Source of the DNA: Elusimicrobiota bacterium
GTDB taxonomy: Bacteria > Elusimicrobiota > Elusimicrobia > UBA1565 > UBA9628
Length of the DNA stretch: 62,175 nucleotides
Assembly: GCA_016182905.1 (NCBI GenBank)
Contig: JACPFR010000042.1
Location: 1-62,175, forward strand
Direction: 5' to 3'
The translations under genes and the position numbers were made by a program. The notes beneath the pieces were generated by a model. The model made no database searches. It worked only from the letters and a program-made list of their open reading frames with translations, and was not told where the DNA came from. Of this stretch, positions 51,913-61,552 are shown piece after piece (position 1 is the first letter of the stretch; every line of letters begins with the position of its first letter).

Positions 51913-53118
51913 TCATTTCAGGGACTCCAGCAGAGCCTTGTTGGTCTTGTGCACGCGCATCATCTCGGTCAGCGCCTTGATCGCCTCGATGTCGCCCATG
52001 CCCGCCACGAGGCGGCGCAGCTTGTAGACGCCCTCGAGGTACTCCGGGGTGAACAGCTTCTCCTCCTTGCGGGTACCGCTGTCGCGGACCTTGAGCGCCG
52101 GGAAGATGCGCTGCTCGGCGGCCTGACGGTACAGCACCAGCTCCATGTTGCCCGTCCCCTTGAACTCCTGGAAGATGATGTCGTCCATCTTCGAGCCGGT
52201 GTCCACGAGGATGGTCGCCAGTATGGTCAGCGAGCCCGCGCCCTCGAGCTTGCGCGCCGCGCCGAAGAAGCGGCGCGGGATCTCCATCGCGCGCGAGTCG
52301 AGGCCGCCCGACATCGTGCGGGACCCCGTCGCGAACTGGTTGTACACGCGCGCCAGGCGCGTGAGGGAGTCGAGCAGGATGAAGACGTCCTCCCCCTCGA
52401 CGACCTTCTGGAGCGCCGTGCGGAACAGGTCCTCGGCGATCTTCTTGTGCTGCTGGTAGCTCTGGTCGGACGAGGAAGCCCACACCTCGGCGGGCACGGA
52501 ACGCTTGAAGTCCGTGACCTCCTCGGGGCGCTCGTCGACCAGGAGGCAGTACTGGCGCACCTTCGGGTCGATCTCCTTGATCGCGTTGGAGACCTGCTTG
52601 AGGAACGTGGTCTTGCCGGCCTTCGGAGGGGCGACGATGAGGCCGCGGGTGCCCTTGCCGATGGGAGCCAGAAGGTCGAGCGCCCGCATGGACGGGTCGG
52701 TCGAGCCCTTCTCGAGCTGGAACCACTGGTAGGGATCGACGGGCGTCAGCGCCGAGAACGCCTGCTCGACGTCGGAGCGCACGGGCGCCTGGGGGACCTG
52801 GGGAGGGCGGGAGCCGTTCTGCTGCTGCTGGCGATTGCCGCCGCCGTAGTGCTGGCCGCCCTGGCGCTGACCATGCTGCTGGCCTCCCTGGTGTTGGCCT
52901 CCGCCCTGGCCGCCGCTGCGGCCGCGTCCGCCGCGGCGACGCCGCCGGCGCCGGCCTTGGCCGTCGCCGCCGCCTCCGTGCTGCTGCTGGCCGCCTTGGT
53001 GGGCGGCTCCGCCGCCCCCGCCGCCTTGGGACTGCTGACGGGGCGGCTGGTCGCCGCTCCCGCCGCCCGGAGGGTTCGACCCCGCCGCGCCGCCTTGTCC
53101 CGTCGTCTCTTCGTTCAT
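51913..53118 (-). CDS. rho: Transcription termination factor Rho, disordered N-terminus
   Basis: A 401-residue RecA-type hexameric helicase. From residue 119 it is ordinary Rho: ALDLLAPIGKGTRGLIV, Walker A APPKAGKT (163-170), DVFILLDSLTRLARVYN, and the Q-loop/R-loop block VDTGSKMDDIIFQEFKGTGN. Residues 1-115 are Gly, Arg, Gln and His-rich disorder with an Arg run at 56-62. The N-terminal helix bundle and the cold-shock RNA-binding domain of Rho are absent. The ATG at 53118 is preferred; 53121 is next to it. GAGAGG upstream may be the ribosome site. Confidence 0.88.
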   Translation of the reverse strand: MNEETTGQGGAAGSNPPGGGSGDQPPRQQSQGGGGGGAAHQGGQQQHGGGGDGQGRRRRRRRGGRGRSGGQGGGQHQGGQQHGQRQGGQHYGGGNRQQQQNGSRPPQVPQAPVRSDVEQAFSALTPVDPYQWFQLEKGSTDPSMRALDLLAPIGKGTRGLIVAPPKAGKTTFLKQVSNAIKEIDPKVRQYCLLVDERPEEVTDFKRSVPAEVWASSSDQSYQQHKKIAEDLFRTALQKVVEGEDVFILLDSLTRLARVYNQFATGSRTMSGGLDSRAMEIPRRFFGAARKLEGAGSLTILATILVDTGSKMDDIIFQEFKGTGNMELVLYRQAAEQRIFPALKVRDSGTRKEEKLFTPEYLEGVYKLRRLVAGMGDIEAIKALTEMMRVHKTNKALLESLK

Positions 53119-53126
53119 CATCTCTA

Positions 53127-53723
53127 TTATCCTCTCGAAATCTTCGCGCCCGTCCACATCTCCTCGGCTCCGGGGAATTCCCCGGCCCATCGCGAGTCGA
53201 GCGCTTTCAGCGCGTGACCCAAAAACACGGCCGCCGCGGGCAGCACTTCCTCGGCGCGCCGCCCCGGCCGCGTCGCATCGGAGAACACGTGGCCCCAGGG
53301 CAGGCCCTGCGCCGAGCCGCGGGCGAAATCGACGACGGAGCCGAGCACGGCCTCGACGGCCTCGCCCGGCACCGCGTACGCCTCGGCCCGCTCGCGCAGG
53401 CGCGCGCTCGGCCAGTGGGTCTCCCAGTCCGGGTCCTGCAGCTCGGCCAGCGAGGCGACGGCGCGCGCGGTCGAGTCCTTCTCGGCGACCCAGCGCATCA
53501 TCAGGCAGATCTCCGCGATCCCGCGGAGGATCGGGAGGGCCTCGTTGGCGAGCCCGCGCTCGCTGAGCGCCATGACGGCGTTCGCCTGGGCGATCGCGCG
53601 CGCGGCCATGATCATCAGGGCGCGGTCGGCGGGGTCGGACGCGGACAGCCTCCGCCCGACGCGGGAGAAGCCCGCGTCCATGCGGACCTTGGCAAGACCC
53701 GTCAAAGCGAGCATGTCTTTCAT
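53127..53723 (-). CDS. DUF5677-like helical protein
   Basis: A 198-residue all-helical protein. ARAIAQANAVMALSERGLANEALPILRGIAEICLMMRWVAEKD matches the DUF5677 pattern (helices around the RxxxE-type LPILRGIAE). The domain is related in style to HEPN proteins and has no settled function. ATG overlaps the murI stop (ATGA), and its end touches the rho leader. Confidence 0.6.
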   Translation of the reverse strand: MKDMLALTGLAKVRMDAGFSRVGRRLSASDPADRALMIMAARAIAQANAVMALSERGLANEALPILRGIAEICLMMRWVAEKDSTARAVASLAELQDPDWETHWPSARLRERAEAYAVPGEAVEAVLGSVVDFARGSAQGLPWGHVFSDATRPGRRAEEVLPAAAVFLGHALKALDSRWAGEFPGAEEMWTGAKISRG

Positions 53724-54526
53724 GAATCGAACCGGTGCAGGCCGACCTTGGGGACGGACGTCCCGAGCATGCGGCGGGCCAGGCGCTGGAAGCGCTTCGG
53801 CGCGTCGGACGCGTAGAACTCGCGGCGGCCGCGCCCGCCCCGGGGCGCGCGCAGGCCGAGGTCGCAGAGGATCGTCTCCGTCTCGCGCGCGGTCTCCTCC
53901 GCCGAGTCGATGAGCCGCACGCGCGAGCCGAGCGCCCGGGCCAGGACCGGCTTGAGGTACGGGTAATGCGTGCAGCCGAGGATCACGACGTCCACGCGGG
54001 CCTTGCGCAGCGGGGCCAGGTACCTGCGGGCCACGGACTCGACGACGTCCCCGCTCCACCAGCCCTCCTCGACGAGCGGCACGAACAGGGGGCACGCGGC
54101 CGACGCGGTGCGCGCGCCCTTCTTGAGCGCCCGGATCGCCTTCTCGTAGGCGCCGGACTTGACCGTCGCCTCGGTGCCGATGACGCCGATGCGCCCGCCG
54201 CGCGAGACGCCGAGCGCCCCGCGCGCGCCGGGCTCGATGACGCCGACGACCGGGACCTTCACGGCCCGGCGGATCGCCGGCAGGGCCCACGCCGAGGAGG
54301 TGTTGCAGGCGACGACCAGGAGCTTGATGCCGCGCTTGGCGAGGAAGCGGGCCACCTCGCTGGAGTACCGCGCGATCGCCTCGGGGGACTTCGAGCCGTA
54401 GGGGACGTGCGCGGTGTCGCCGAAATAGATCAGGGACTCCTCGGGCATGCGCCGGGCGAGGACCTTGAACACTGTCAGGCCGCCGAGGCCCGAGTCGAAC
54501 ACGCCGATCGGGGACTTTTTTCTCAT
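53720..54526 (-). CDS. murI: Glutamate racemase
   Basis: A 268-residue enzyme that makes D-glutamate for peptidoglycan. IGVFDSGLGGLTVFKVL, YFGDTAHVPYGSKS, the first catalytic Cys in VVACNTSSAWAL and the second in ILGCTHYPYLKPVL. The N-terminus MRKKSPIG is chosen since its ATG overlaps the amidase stop; three upstream codons are also open. Lies between an amidase and RNase G/E in the envelope-growth cluster. Confidence 0.92.
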   Translation of the reverse strand: MRKKSPIGVFDSGLGGLTVFKVLARRMPEESLIYFGDTAHVPYGSKSPEAIARYSSEVARFLAKRGIKLLVVACNTSSAWALPAIRRAVKVPVVGVIEPGARGALGVSRGGRIGVIGTEATVKSGAYEKAIRALKKGARTASAACPLFVPLVEEGWWSGDVVESVARRYLAPLRKARVDVVILGCTHYPYLKPVLARALGSRVRLIDSAEETARETETILCDLGLRAPRGGRGRREFYASDAPKRFQRLARRMLGTSVPKVGLHRFDS

Positions 54527-56079
54527 TCGAGCCACCCCTGACGCTTCGCGTATTCCGCGACGCCCGCCGCCACGCCCTCGGCCATCGTGCGCCGGAACCG
54601 GCGGGAGGTCAGCTTCGCCTCGTCCTTCGCGTGGCTCACGAAGGCCATCTCGACGAGTATGGCCGGCGCGTGCGTGCCGCGCAGGACGTAGAAGCCCGCC
54701 TGCTTGGCCCCGCGCGCCTCGATGTCGACGCGCTTGCCGATCGTCCTATCGGCAAGCGCGGCGAAAGCCGCGCTCTCGTTGATCATCTCGGTCTTCGTCA
54801 TCGCCAGCAGGATCATCTTCGCCATCTCGTCCTGGGGGTTCTTGCCCTCGAGCTCGAGGACGGCGTTCTCGGAGGCCGCCAGGGCCTCGGCCGCGGGGTC
54901 GGACGCGGTCTCGGAGACCGAGTAGACCTCGAAGCCGCTCTCGCGCTTGTTCCCGGCCGCGTTGCAGTGCAGCGAGACGAACAGGTCCGCGCTGCGGCTG
55001 TTGGCGAGCTCCGAGCGCTCCGACAGCGGCAGGAACACGTCCTCCTCGCGCGTCAGCAGCACGTCGAAGTCGCCGCGCTCCTTGAGGACGCGGGAGAGCT
55101 CGAGGGCCGCGGCGAGGTTCACGTCCTTCTCGCGCGTGCCCCGCGCGCCCGTGGCGCCGGGGTCCTTGCCGCCGTGGCCGGGATCGATGACGATCAGGCG
55201 GCGCCGCTTGGGAGCCTCCTTCGGCGCCTGCGTCCCGGTCCTCGCGGACGGCCTCGCCGCGGGAGCCGCGACGGCGGCCTTCGGCGTCTCCGTCGGGGGC
55301 TCCTCCTCCGCCGCGGCGGCGGGCGCCTCGGGAAGGGACGCCCCGGGGGCGTAGACGTCGAGGACCGCGCGGCGCGGATCGGACAGCTCCGAGGCGCGCC
55401 AGCGCTGGCCGGTCTCCGCGAAGCGGACGGACAAGCGCACGAGCTTGGCCTCCTGCTTGAGCGTGTAGGACTCGATGATCCCGTCGTCGACGCTTCCCTT
55501 GTCGTCGCCCTCGGCGACGCCGAAGTCCACGACGAGGTCGACCCCGCCGGTGCCGCGCGCGGCCGCGCGGTACGAGGCGCCGGGCGCCAGCTCGAGCGTG
55601 ATCCGGGTGTGCCCCTTGTACGAGAACGCCCGCGGCGAGCCGACCGTCCCCGTCTTCTCGACGAGCAAGGTCTTCGTCCTCTCGTCGTAGCGGGTCTGAT
55701 GGCCGCTCCACGACGCGAACTCCGGCCCCGTCAGGAACGAGAGGGGGACGAAGGCGCGCGAGGCGCGGACGATGACGGGGTCGCCCAGCTTTAGCTCCCG
55801 GTCCCCGGCCGCGGCCTTCTCCGAGCCGACCACGAGCTGCAAAGTGCGGCCGCGCAGGCTCAGCTGCACGCGGCCGGACACGGGATACCAATAGACCTGG
55901 CCGCCGTACAGCGCCCCGACGCGCTTGGCGTCGATGTACGCCCTGCCCCCCGCCCGGTAGGACTCCGCGGCCTCCTGGGCCTTGCCGGAGACGACGACGG
56001 CGATCTCCTCGGCGCGCGCCCGCAGGGGCGCGGCCGAGAGGATCGCGAGGGCCGCCGTCAGGAGGACGAGGTTCTTCAT
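54523..56079 (-). CDS. N-acetylmuramoyl-L-alanine amidase (Amidase_3) with AMIN-like domains
   Basis: A 518-residue periplasmic enzyme cleaving the amide between MurNAc and L-Ala. Signal peptide (LTAALAILSAAPLRARA); residues 25-120 look like the copper-amine-oxidase-N type fold (YIDAKRVGALYG, FVPLSFLTGPEFASW); 130-240 AMIN-like; a Pro/Ala linker; Amidase_3 from about 290: IDPGHGGKDPGATG, EKDVNLAAAL, FVSLHCNAAG and the late ILVEMAFVSH (zinc ligands His, Glu, His and catalytic Glu). Starts immediately after the RNase G/E stop. Confidence 0.88.
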   Translation of the reverse strand: MKNLVLLTAALAILSAAPLRARAEEIAVVVSGKAQEAAESYRAGGRAYIDAKRVGALYGGQVYWYPVSGRVQLSLRGRTLQLVVGSEKAAAGDRELKLGDPVIVRASRAFVPLSFLTGPEFASWSGHQTRYDERTKTLLVEKTGTVGSPRAFSYKGHTRITLELAPGASYRAAARGTGGVDLVVDFGVAEGDDKGSVDDGIIESYTLKQEAKLVRLSVRFAETGQRWRASELSDPRRAVLDVYAPGASLPEAPAAAAEEEPPTETPKAAVAAPAARPSARTGTQAPKEAPKRRRLIVIDPGHGGKDPGATGARGTREKDVNLAAALELSRVLKERGDFDVLLTREEDVFLPLSERSELANSRSADLFVSLHCNAAGNKRESGFEVYSVSETASDPAAEALAASENAVLELEGKNPQDEMAKMILLAMTKTEMINESAAFAALADRTIGKRVDIEARGAKQAGFYVLRGTHAPAILVEMAFVSHAKDEAKLTSRRFRRTMAEGVAAGVAEYAKRQGWLE

Positions 56080-58332
56080 CTATTCCAGGACGATGTGATA
56101 GTCCTCCCACATCAGGTTCGCATCGGACTGGATGCGCACGGCGCGCTGGACGTTCTTCTCGATGATGGGCTGCTGGGAGCGGAACGAGTCCGCGACCGAC
56201 GGATGCAGCGAGACCTTGATCGAGCCGCCGGGGCGCCCTCCCGTCATCTCGAAGATCTCGCGCTGGATCTTGATGCGGAGGGTCTCGACGGAGAGCACCC
56301 GTCCCGACGCCCGGCACTGCGGGCACTCGGTCGTGAGCAGGGCGGCGGTGGACATGCGCTTGCGCTCGCGCGTGAGCTCGATCAAGCCCAACCTCGTGAT
56401 AGGCAAAATGCGGATCTTGGCCCGGTCCCCCCGGCACGCGTCGGCGAACGCCTCCATGACCTTCGCGCGGTTGGACGCCTTGCGCATGTCGATGAAGTCG
56501 ACGACGATGATGCCGCCGATGTTGCGCAGGCGGATCTGGTTGGCCACGAGCGTGGCGGCCTCGATGTTGGTCGCCGTCACGGTCTCTTCCTGGGACTTGG
56601 AGCCCGTGAAGCGGCCGGTGTTGACGTCGATCGCGCACAACGACTCCGCCTCCTGGATCACGATCGAGCCGCCGTTGGGCAAAGACACCTTCGTCTCGCG
56701 GATCGTCTCGATCTGCTTCTCGATGTTGAAGGCCTTGAAGATCGGCGTCTTGGCCTCGTAGAGCTTGATGCGGTCCTTGAGCTCCGGGGCGAAGCCGTCG
56801 ACGAAGTCGATGACCTGCTTCTGCGACTCCTTGCTGTCGAGCAGGTACACGTACACCTGGTCCGACAGGACGTCGCGCGCGATCTGCATCGCGAGGCCCA
56901 GGTCGTTGTGCAGGATGGAGGGAGACGGCAGCTCCTCGTGCTTCTTCTGGACCGAGGCCCAGAGGTTCTGGAGGTACTTCACCTCGCGCTCGAGCTCCTC
57001 CTCGGTAGCACCCTCCGCCTCGGTGCGCACGACGACGCCCTTGCCGTTGAGATGCGCCTTCACGAGCTTGTCGACGATTTTCTCGAGGCGCTGGCGCTCC
57101 TCGGGCTCGGCGATGTGCTTGGAGATGCCGACGTACTCCTGGTAGGGAGTGAACACGAGGTACCGTCCCGGCAGGGACACGTCCATCGTGACCTTGGGCC
57201 CCTTGGTGCTGATCGCCTCCTTGGCGACCTGGACCATGACGGTCTGGCCCTTCTTCAGCGTCTGGTCGATCGGCGCGTTCTTGTCGCCGAGCACGTCGGA
57301 GATGTAGAGGTACGCGTTCTTCTCGAAGCCGATGTTGACGAAAGCCGACGAGATGCCGGGGAGCACGTTCTCGACCGTGCCCTTGTAGATGTTGCCGACG
57401 ATGTTCTGGGAGCTCTTGCGCTCCCAGTGGAGCTCGGCCAGGCGGCCGTTCTCCAGGATCGCGATGCGGGTCTCCTCGAAGCTGGTGTTCGCCAGCACCT
57501 CGCGCTTGACCGGGCCGCGCGTGCTCTTGCCGGCGTTGGTGCGCTCCATGCCGCGGTCGCGGCGCTCGTCGCGCCGCTCGTCGCGGTGGCGGTCGCCGCC
57601 GCGGCCTTCGCCGCGCCCGCGTCCGCCGTCCCGGCGCTCGTCGCGCCGTCCCTGCTGGTCGCGGCGTCCCTGATCGCGCCGCTGGTCCTGGCCGTGGCGC
57701 TCGTGGCGGTCGCGCCCGCCGCCCTGTTGAGGCTCCCGCCGCTCCTGGGGAGGCCGCTCGGGGGACGGCGTCTGTCCGGGGGCGCCCGGCGCCTGCGGAG
57801 CCGCGCCCGCCTGGCCGGTCTGAGGATTCTGACCGCCGCGGTCGCCGCCTCGCCCGCCGCGGCGGCGGCGCCGGCGCCGGCGGCCGCCTTCGCGGGGCTC
57901 GGAGCCGGGCTGGCCGGGGTTCGCCGGAGCCGCGGGCGCTCCGCCCTCGGCGGACGGAGCCGGCGCGGCGGCGGAGCCGGCGCCCGTCAGAGGGATCTCG
58001 ACGGAGACCTCGGGTCCCTCATCCTCGGCCTCCTCCTCGTCGTCCGAGTCTCCGGAGGCGTCGGAGGCCTGAGGGATGTCGCGGTCGGCCTCGACGGGGC
58101 CGTCGGCGCGAGGATAGAGGTCCTCGCGGGACGGGGCCTGAGGCGCGGGCGCAGGCGTCGGCGCGGCCGGCGCCGGCGCCTCGATGGCCGGCATGGGGGC
58201 GACGGCGGCGGGCGGAGGCGCAGCCTCCGCCCTTCCCGGAGTCGAGTCGTCGTGCACGCGGACCGGCTCGACGCGGGTCGGCGTCTCGACCGGCGCGTCG
58301 TTCTTCTGGATCTGATCGTTGTCGTTGGACAC
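56080..58332 (-). CDS. Ribonuclease G/E family protein with long disordered N-terminus
   Basis: A 750-residue protein. Residues 1-275 are disordered: Pro/Ala-rich then acidic (about 95-108), then Arg/Gly-rich with RRRRRRRGGRGG. From about 275: S1 domain (GNIYKGTVENVLPGISSAFVNIG), 5' sensor and DNase-I-like core (VDFIDMRKASNRAKVMEAF, DRAKIRILPITRLGLIELTR), and the zinc-link CPQCRASG. It is an RNA-processing endonuclease for mRNA decay or rRNA trimming. GTG start with GGAGG upstream; a longer frame without start signal exists. Confidence 0.88.
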   Translation of the reverse strand: MSNDNDQIQKNDAPVETPTRVEPVRVHDDSTPGRAEAAPPPAAVAPMPAIEAPAPAAPTPAPAPQAPSREDLYPRADGPVEADRDIPQASDASGDSDDEEEAEDEGPEVSVEIPLTGAGSAAAPAPSAEGGAPAAPANPGQPGSEPREGGRRRRRRRRGGRGGDRGGQNPQTGQAGAAPQAPGAPGQTPSPERPPQERREPQQGGGRDRHERHGQDQRRDQGRRDQQGRRDERRDGGRGRGEGRGGDRHRDERRDERRDRGMERTNAGKSTRGPVKREVLANTSFEETRIAILENGRLAELHWERKSSQNIVGNIYKGTVENVLPGISSAFVNIGFEKNAYLYISDVLGDKNAPIDQTLKKGQTVMVQVAKEAISTKGPKVTMDVSLPGRYLVFTPYQEYVGISKHIAEPEERQRLEKIVDKLVKAHLNGKGVVVRTEAEGATEEELEREVKYLQNLWASVQKKHEELPSPSILHNDLGLAMQIARDVLSDQVYVYLLDSKESQKQVIDFVDGFAPELKDRIKLYEAKTPIFKAFNIEKQIETIRETKVSLPNGGSIVIQEAESLCAIDVNTGRFTGSKSQEETVTATNIEAATLVANQIRLRNIGGIIVVDFIDMRKASNRAKVMEAFADACRGDRAKIRILPITRLGLIELTRERKRMSTAALLTTECPQCRASGRVLSVETLRIKIQREIFEMTGGRPGGSIKVSLHPSVADSFRSQQPIIEKNVQRAVRIQSDANLMWEDYHIVLE

Positions 58333-58346
58333 AAGTCCTCCGGAGA

Positions 58347-59699
58347 TTAAAGCAGCGCGTACCGACGCGCGTAGATGTTGGCGACGATGCCGAGCGTCCA
58401 CAGAGTGACGAGGAGGCTCGAGCCGCCGTAAGACACGAGAGGCAAAGGCACGCCGGCGACGGGCATGAGGCCCACGCACATGCCGACGTTGAGAACGAGC
58501 TGGAACGCGATCGTCGAGGCCAGGCCCGCGCACACCAGATAGCCGTAGCGGTCGCGCGCCTGCCGCGCGGCCGCCACGATGCGCCACAGAAGGATCATGT
58601 ACAGACCGAGGATCAGCGACGTGCCCCAGAAGCCCATCTCCTCGCCGACGTTGGCGAAGACGAAATCCGTGTGCCGCTCAGGCAGGAAGCCGAGCTGGGA
58701 CTGGGTCCCCGAGAACAGGCCCTTGCCCCACATCCCCCCCGAGCCGAGCGCGATCTGGGATTGGATGACGTTGTACGACGCCCCCTGCACGTCGCTCTGC
58801 GGGGCGATCCACGAGACGAAGCGGTTGCGCTGATAGCCCTTGAGCTGCCGGTGCACGACGATGCCCGAGAGCAGGGCCGCCGAGAGCAGGATCGGGATCG
58901 CCGCGAAGGCCGCGGGCCTGACCTGCACGCGCATCCAGCTCGCCACGCGCCAGGCCAGGAAGCCGATCGCGCAGAATATCCCGATCGCGGCCAAAGTCGC
59001 CCAGCCCATGCGCGAGGTGGCCAGGATCATGCCCGGCAAGGTCGTCGCCGAGGCGAGCGGATAGCGCACCTGGCAGATCGTGTAGATCAGCGGCACCGAG
59101 ATCGCGACGCCGCCGAAGCCGAAGATCGCGCCGAGCTGGAACATGTCCGCCCCGGCGGCGAACATCATGCCGAAGATCGCGGGCACGAAGGTCAGGGTCG
59201 TCGAGAAGTCGGGCTGCTTGAGCACGAGGGCCATCACGGGCCCGCAGAGGGCCAGGCCAAGCAGGATCGTCGAGAGGTCTCCGATCTTGCGCGCCCGCCG
59301 GTCCAGGAAGTCGGCGAGGGCCAGGATGACCAAGGTCCGCGCCATCTCCGCGGGCTGGAAGCTGAAGCCGAACAGGTGGATCCAGGAGCGCTGGCCGCGC
59401 GAGATCCTGCCCAGGATCAAGGTCGCCGCGACGATGACGATTGCCAGCGCGTAGACGAACTTGCTTTGGTCCTGGAACACCTGGTAGTTGAACGCGAGCG
59501 TGAGCGTGAACAAGGTGATGCCGAGGGTCAGCGCGATGAAGTGCTTCTGCAGGATCGAGGAGTAGAAGCTCGTCGTGCTGGCGGCCGACAGCATCGCCAG
59601 CGTGCCGGCGATGATGAGCCCCGCCACGGCCGCGATGTAGGTCCAATCGACGCGGCCGGACAGGCCGGACTGCACGCGCACGGCGCGGGCCATCGTCAT
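58347..59699 (-). CDS. rodA: Rod-shape SEDS glycan polymerase
   Basis: A 450-residue SEDS-family membrane protein with about ten helices that polymerises peptidoglycan with PBP2. Key blocks: GQRSWIHLFGFSFQPAEMARTL, VLKQPDFSTTLTFVPAIF (Asp of the catalytic cleft), FLPERHTDFVFANVGEEMGFWG and the closing PLPLVSYGGSSLLVTLWTLGI. ATG overlaps the mrdA stop by one base (TGATG). The terminal gene of the cell-elongation set. Confidence 0.93.
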   Translation of the reverse strand: MTMARAVRVQSGLSGRVDWTYIAAVAGLIIAGTLAMLSAASTTSFYSSILQKHFIALTLGITLFTLTLAFNYQVFQDQSKFVYALAIVIVAATLILGRISRGQRSWIHLFGFSFQPAEMARTLVILALADFLDRRARKIGDLSTILLGLALCGPVMALVLKQPDFSTTLTFVPAIFGMMFAAGADMFQLGAIFGFGGVAISVPLIYTICQVRYPLASATTLPGMILATSRMGWATLAAIGIFCAIGFLAWRVASWMRVQVRPAAFAAIPILLSAALLSGIVVHRQLKGYQRNRFVSWIAPQSDVQGASYNVIQSQIALGSGGMWGKGLFSGTQSQLGFLPERHTDFVFANVGEEMGFWGTSLILGLYMILLWRIVAAARQARDRYGYLVCAGLASTIAFQLVLNVGMCVGLMPVAGVPLPLVSYGGSSLLVTLWTLGIVANIYARRYALL

Positions 59700-61552
59700 C
59701 AGCGCGTCCTCCCGGGCACGGGAAGAGGCATCGGCACGGGCGCCGGCACCGGGGCCGCGGCCGGGGCGGCGCGGCGCGGCGCGGACGGGTCCTCGATCCC
59801 GAAGTGGGCCAGGATCATCCTGCGCGCCACGGGCGCGGCCGTCGAGCCGCCGTGACCTCCGTTCTCGACGAGGACGGCGACCGCGATCGAGGCGGGCTCG
59901 CCGGGCTTGGCCGCGTAGGCGACGAACCAGGCGTGGTCCTCGCCGTGAGGGTTCTGCGCGGTGCCCGTCTTGCCGGCCACGACCAGGCCGGGGACGCGCG
60001 CCCCGCCGCCGGTCCCGGAGGAGACGACCACCTCCATGGCGCGCTGGACCTCGTCCCAGGCCTCTTTCCTGGCCGGGACGACGCGGCGAAGCTCGGGGTT
60101 CTTCAGCGAATCGGGACGGCCGTCGGCGTACACGATCTTCTGGATGTAGCGCGGGCGCCACACGCTGCCGCGGCTGGCCAGGGCCGCGGTGGCGATCGCC
60201 ATCTGCAGCGGCGTGACCGTCAGCTCGCCCTGCCCGATGGCGAGATTGAGCGTGTCGCCGTCGTACCAGCTCTTCCCCGCCTTCTTGCGCGTCTCCGGCC
60301 CGAACAGATGGCCGCCCTTCTCGAACTTGAGCGGGATGCTGGTGATCTGGCCCAGGCCGAAGTCGCGGGCGAAGCGCTCGATGGCCGCGCCGCCGACCTT
60401 GAGGCCGGTCGTGTAGAAATAGACGTCGCAGGAGAGTGCCAGGCCCATGAGCCAGGACACGCGCTTGTGGCCCTTATGCTCCCAGCACAGGAAGGTGCGC
60501 CCGCCGATCGCGAAATGCCCGGGGCAGAACACCGAGTCGTCGGGCTTGACCCGCCCCTCGCTGAGCGCCGCGAGCCCCACGATCGGCTTGAACGTCGAGC
60601 CCGGGGGATAGGCGCCGGAGATCGCGTTGTTGAACTCGCTCAGGCCCGCGACGGTGCTCTGGACCTCGCCGGGGTCGGTGGAGAGGAAGGCGTTGGGGTC
60701 GAAATCCGGCTGGGAGCTCATCGCGAGCAGGTCGCCGTTGCGCGGGTCGATGGCGACCGCGCCGCCGCGGCCCGTCGAGGTCGCGCGCAGGCCCTCGTCC
60801 GCCGCGCGCTGGACCGCCGCGTCGATCGTCAGGTGGACGTTGCTGCCCGCCTCGAACGGGAGCTTGTCGATGACGCGCTTGAGGCGCCCCTGCGCGTCGA
60901 CCTCCATGCGCAGGCCGCCGTCGCGGCCGCGCAGCTCGTCCTCGAAGATGTTCTCGAGGCCCAGGCGCCCGGTGCGCGAGTCCACGCGATAGCCCATCGG
61001 CTTGCGCTTGCGCCATTCGGCTTGGTTCATCTTGCCCATGTAGCCGAGCAGGTGGCTGGCGAAGCGCCCGAACGGATAATAGCGCCGCGCCTCGACGATG
61101 AGGACGACGCCGGGATAGATGGTCTTCAGCTCGGACAGCCGGAACATCGTCTGCGTGGGAAGGTTCTCGGCGAGGCGCACGGCGCTTTCCTCGCGCACCG
61201 CCTGCTCGAGGTCCTCGAGAAGCTTCTCGGGGTCCCGGTCGAGCTGGCGCGCGAGCTCCTGCGCGAGCGGCTTGAGGTCCTGATGCCGCTGATCCTTGCC
61301 GGGAGGCAGGTAGATCAGGGAAAAAGCGGGCGCGTTGGTGGCCACCGGCACGCCGTTGCGGTCGTAGATCCGGCCGCGCGGGGCGTTCTGGTGGATCATC
61401 TGCGAGCGGTTGCGCTCCGCGGCCAGGCGCCACTCGGCGGCCTGGACGAGCTGCATCTGCGCCAGGCGCAGGCCGAGGACGAGGCCGGCGGCCGCGATGC
61501 AGTACCAAAGGATCTCCAGCCGCTCCTGCGGCACGGCCCCTCCGCGGCTCAT
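59699..61552 (-). CDS. mrdA: Penicillin-binding protein 2
   Basis: A 617-residue class B PBP (elongation transpeptidase). N-terminal helix (LWYCIAAAGLVLGLRLAQ), the pedestal domain with RGRIYDRNGVPVATN, the dimerisation block RRYYPFGRFASHLLGYMG, transpeptidase motifs SxxK (PPGSTFKP, Ser319), SCDVYFY in place of SxN and KTG (AGKTGTAQ). Ends with a Pro/Ala tail. ATG overlaps the mreD stop as ATGA. Confidence 0.94.
   Translation of the reverse strand: MSRGGAVPQERLEILWYCIAAAGLVLGLRLAQMQLVQAAEWRLAAERNRSQMIHQNAPRGRIYDRNGVPVATNAPAFSLIYLPPGKDQRHQDLKPLAQELARQLDRDPEKLLEDLEQAVREESAVRLAENLPTQTMFRLSELKTIYPGVVLIVEARRYYPFGRFASHLLGYMGKMNQAEWRKRKPMGYRVDSRTGRLGLENIFEDELRGRDGGLRMEVDAQGRLKRVIDKLPFEAGSNVHLTIDAAVQRAADEGLRATSTGRGGAVAIDPRNGDLLAMSSQPDFDPNAFLSTDPGEVQSTVAGLSEFNNAISGAYPPGSTFKPIVGLAALSEGRVKPDDSVFCPGHFAIGGRTFLCWEHKGHKRVSWLMGLALSCDVYFYTTGLKVGGAAIERFARDFGLGQITSIPLKFEKGGHLFGPETRKKAGKSWYDGDTLNLAIGQGELTVTPLQMAIATAALASRGSVWRPRYIQKIVYADGRPDSLKNPELRRVVPARKEAWDEVQRAMEVVVSSGTGGGARVPGLVVAGKTGTAQNPHGEDHAWFVAYAAKPGEPASIAVAVLVENGGHGGSTAAPVARRMILAHFGIEDPSAPRRAAPAAAPVPAPVPMPLPVPGRTR

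Noticed and set aside
53126-53131. -10 element GATAAT for rho
   Set aside because: It lies within the stop region of the upstream gene, close to GAGAGG that can serve as a ribosome site, so it is not separable from operon-internal signals.
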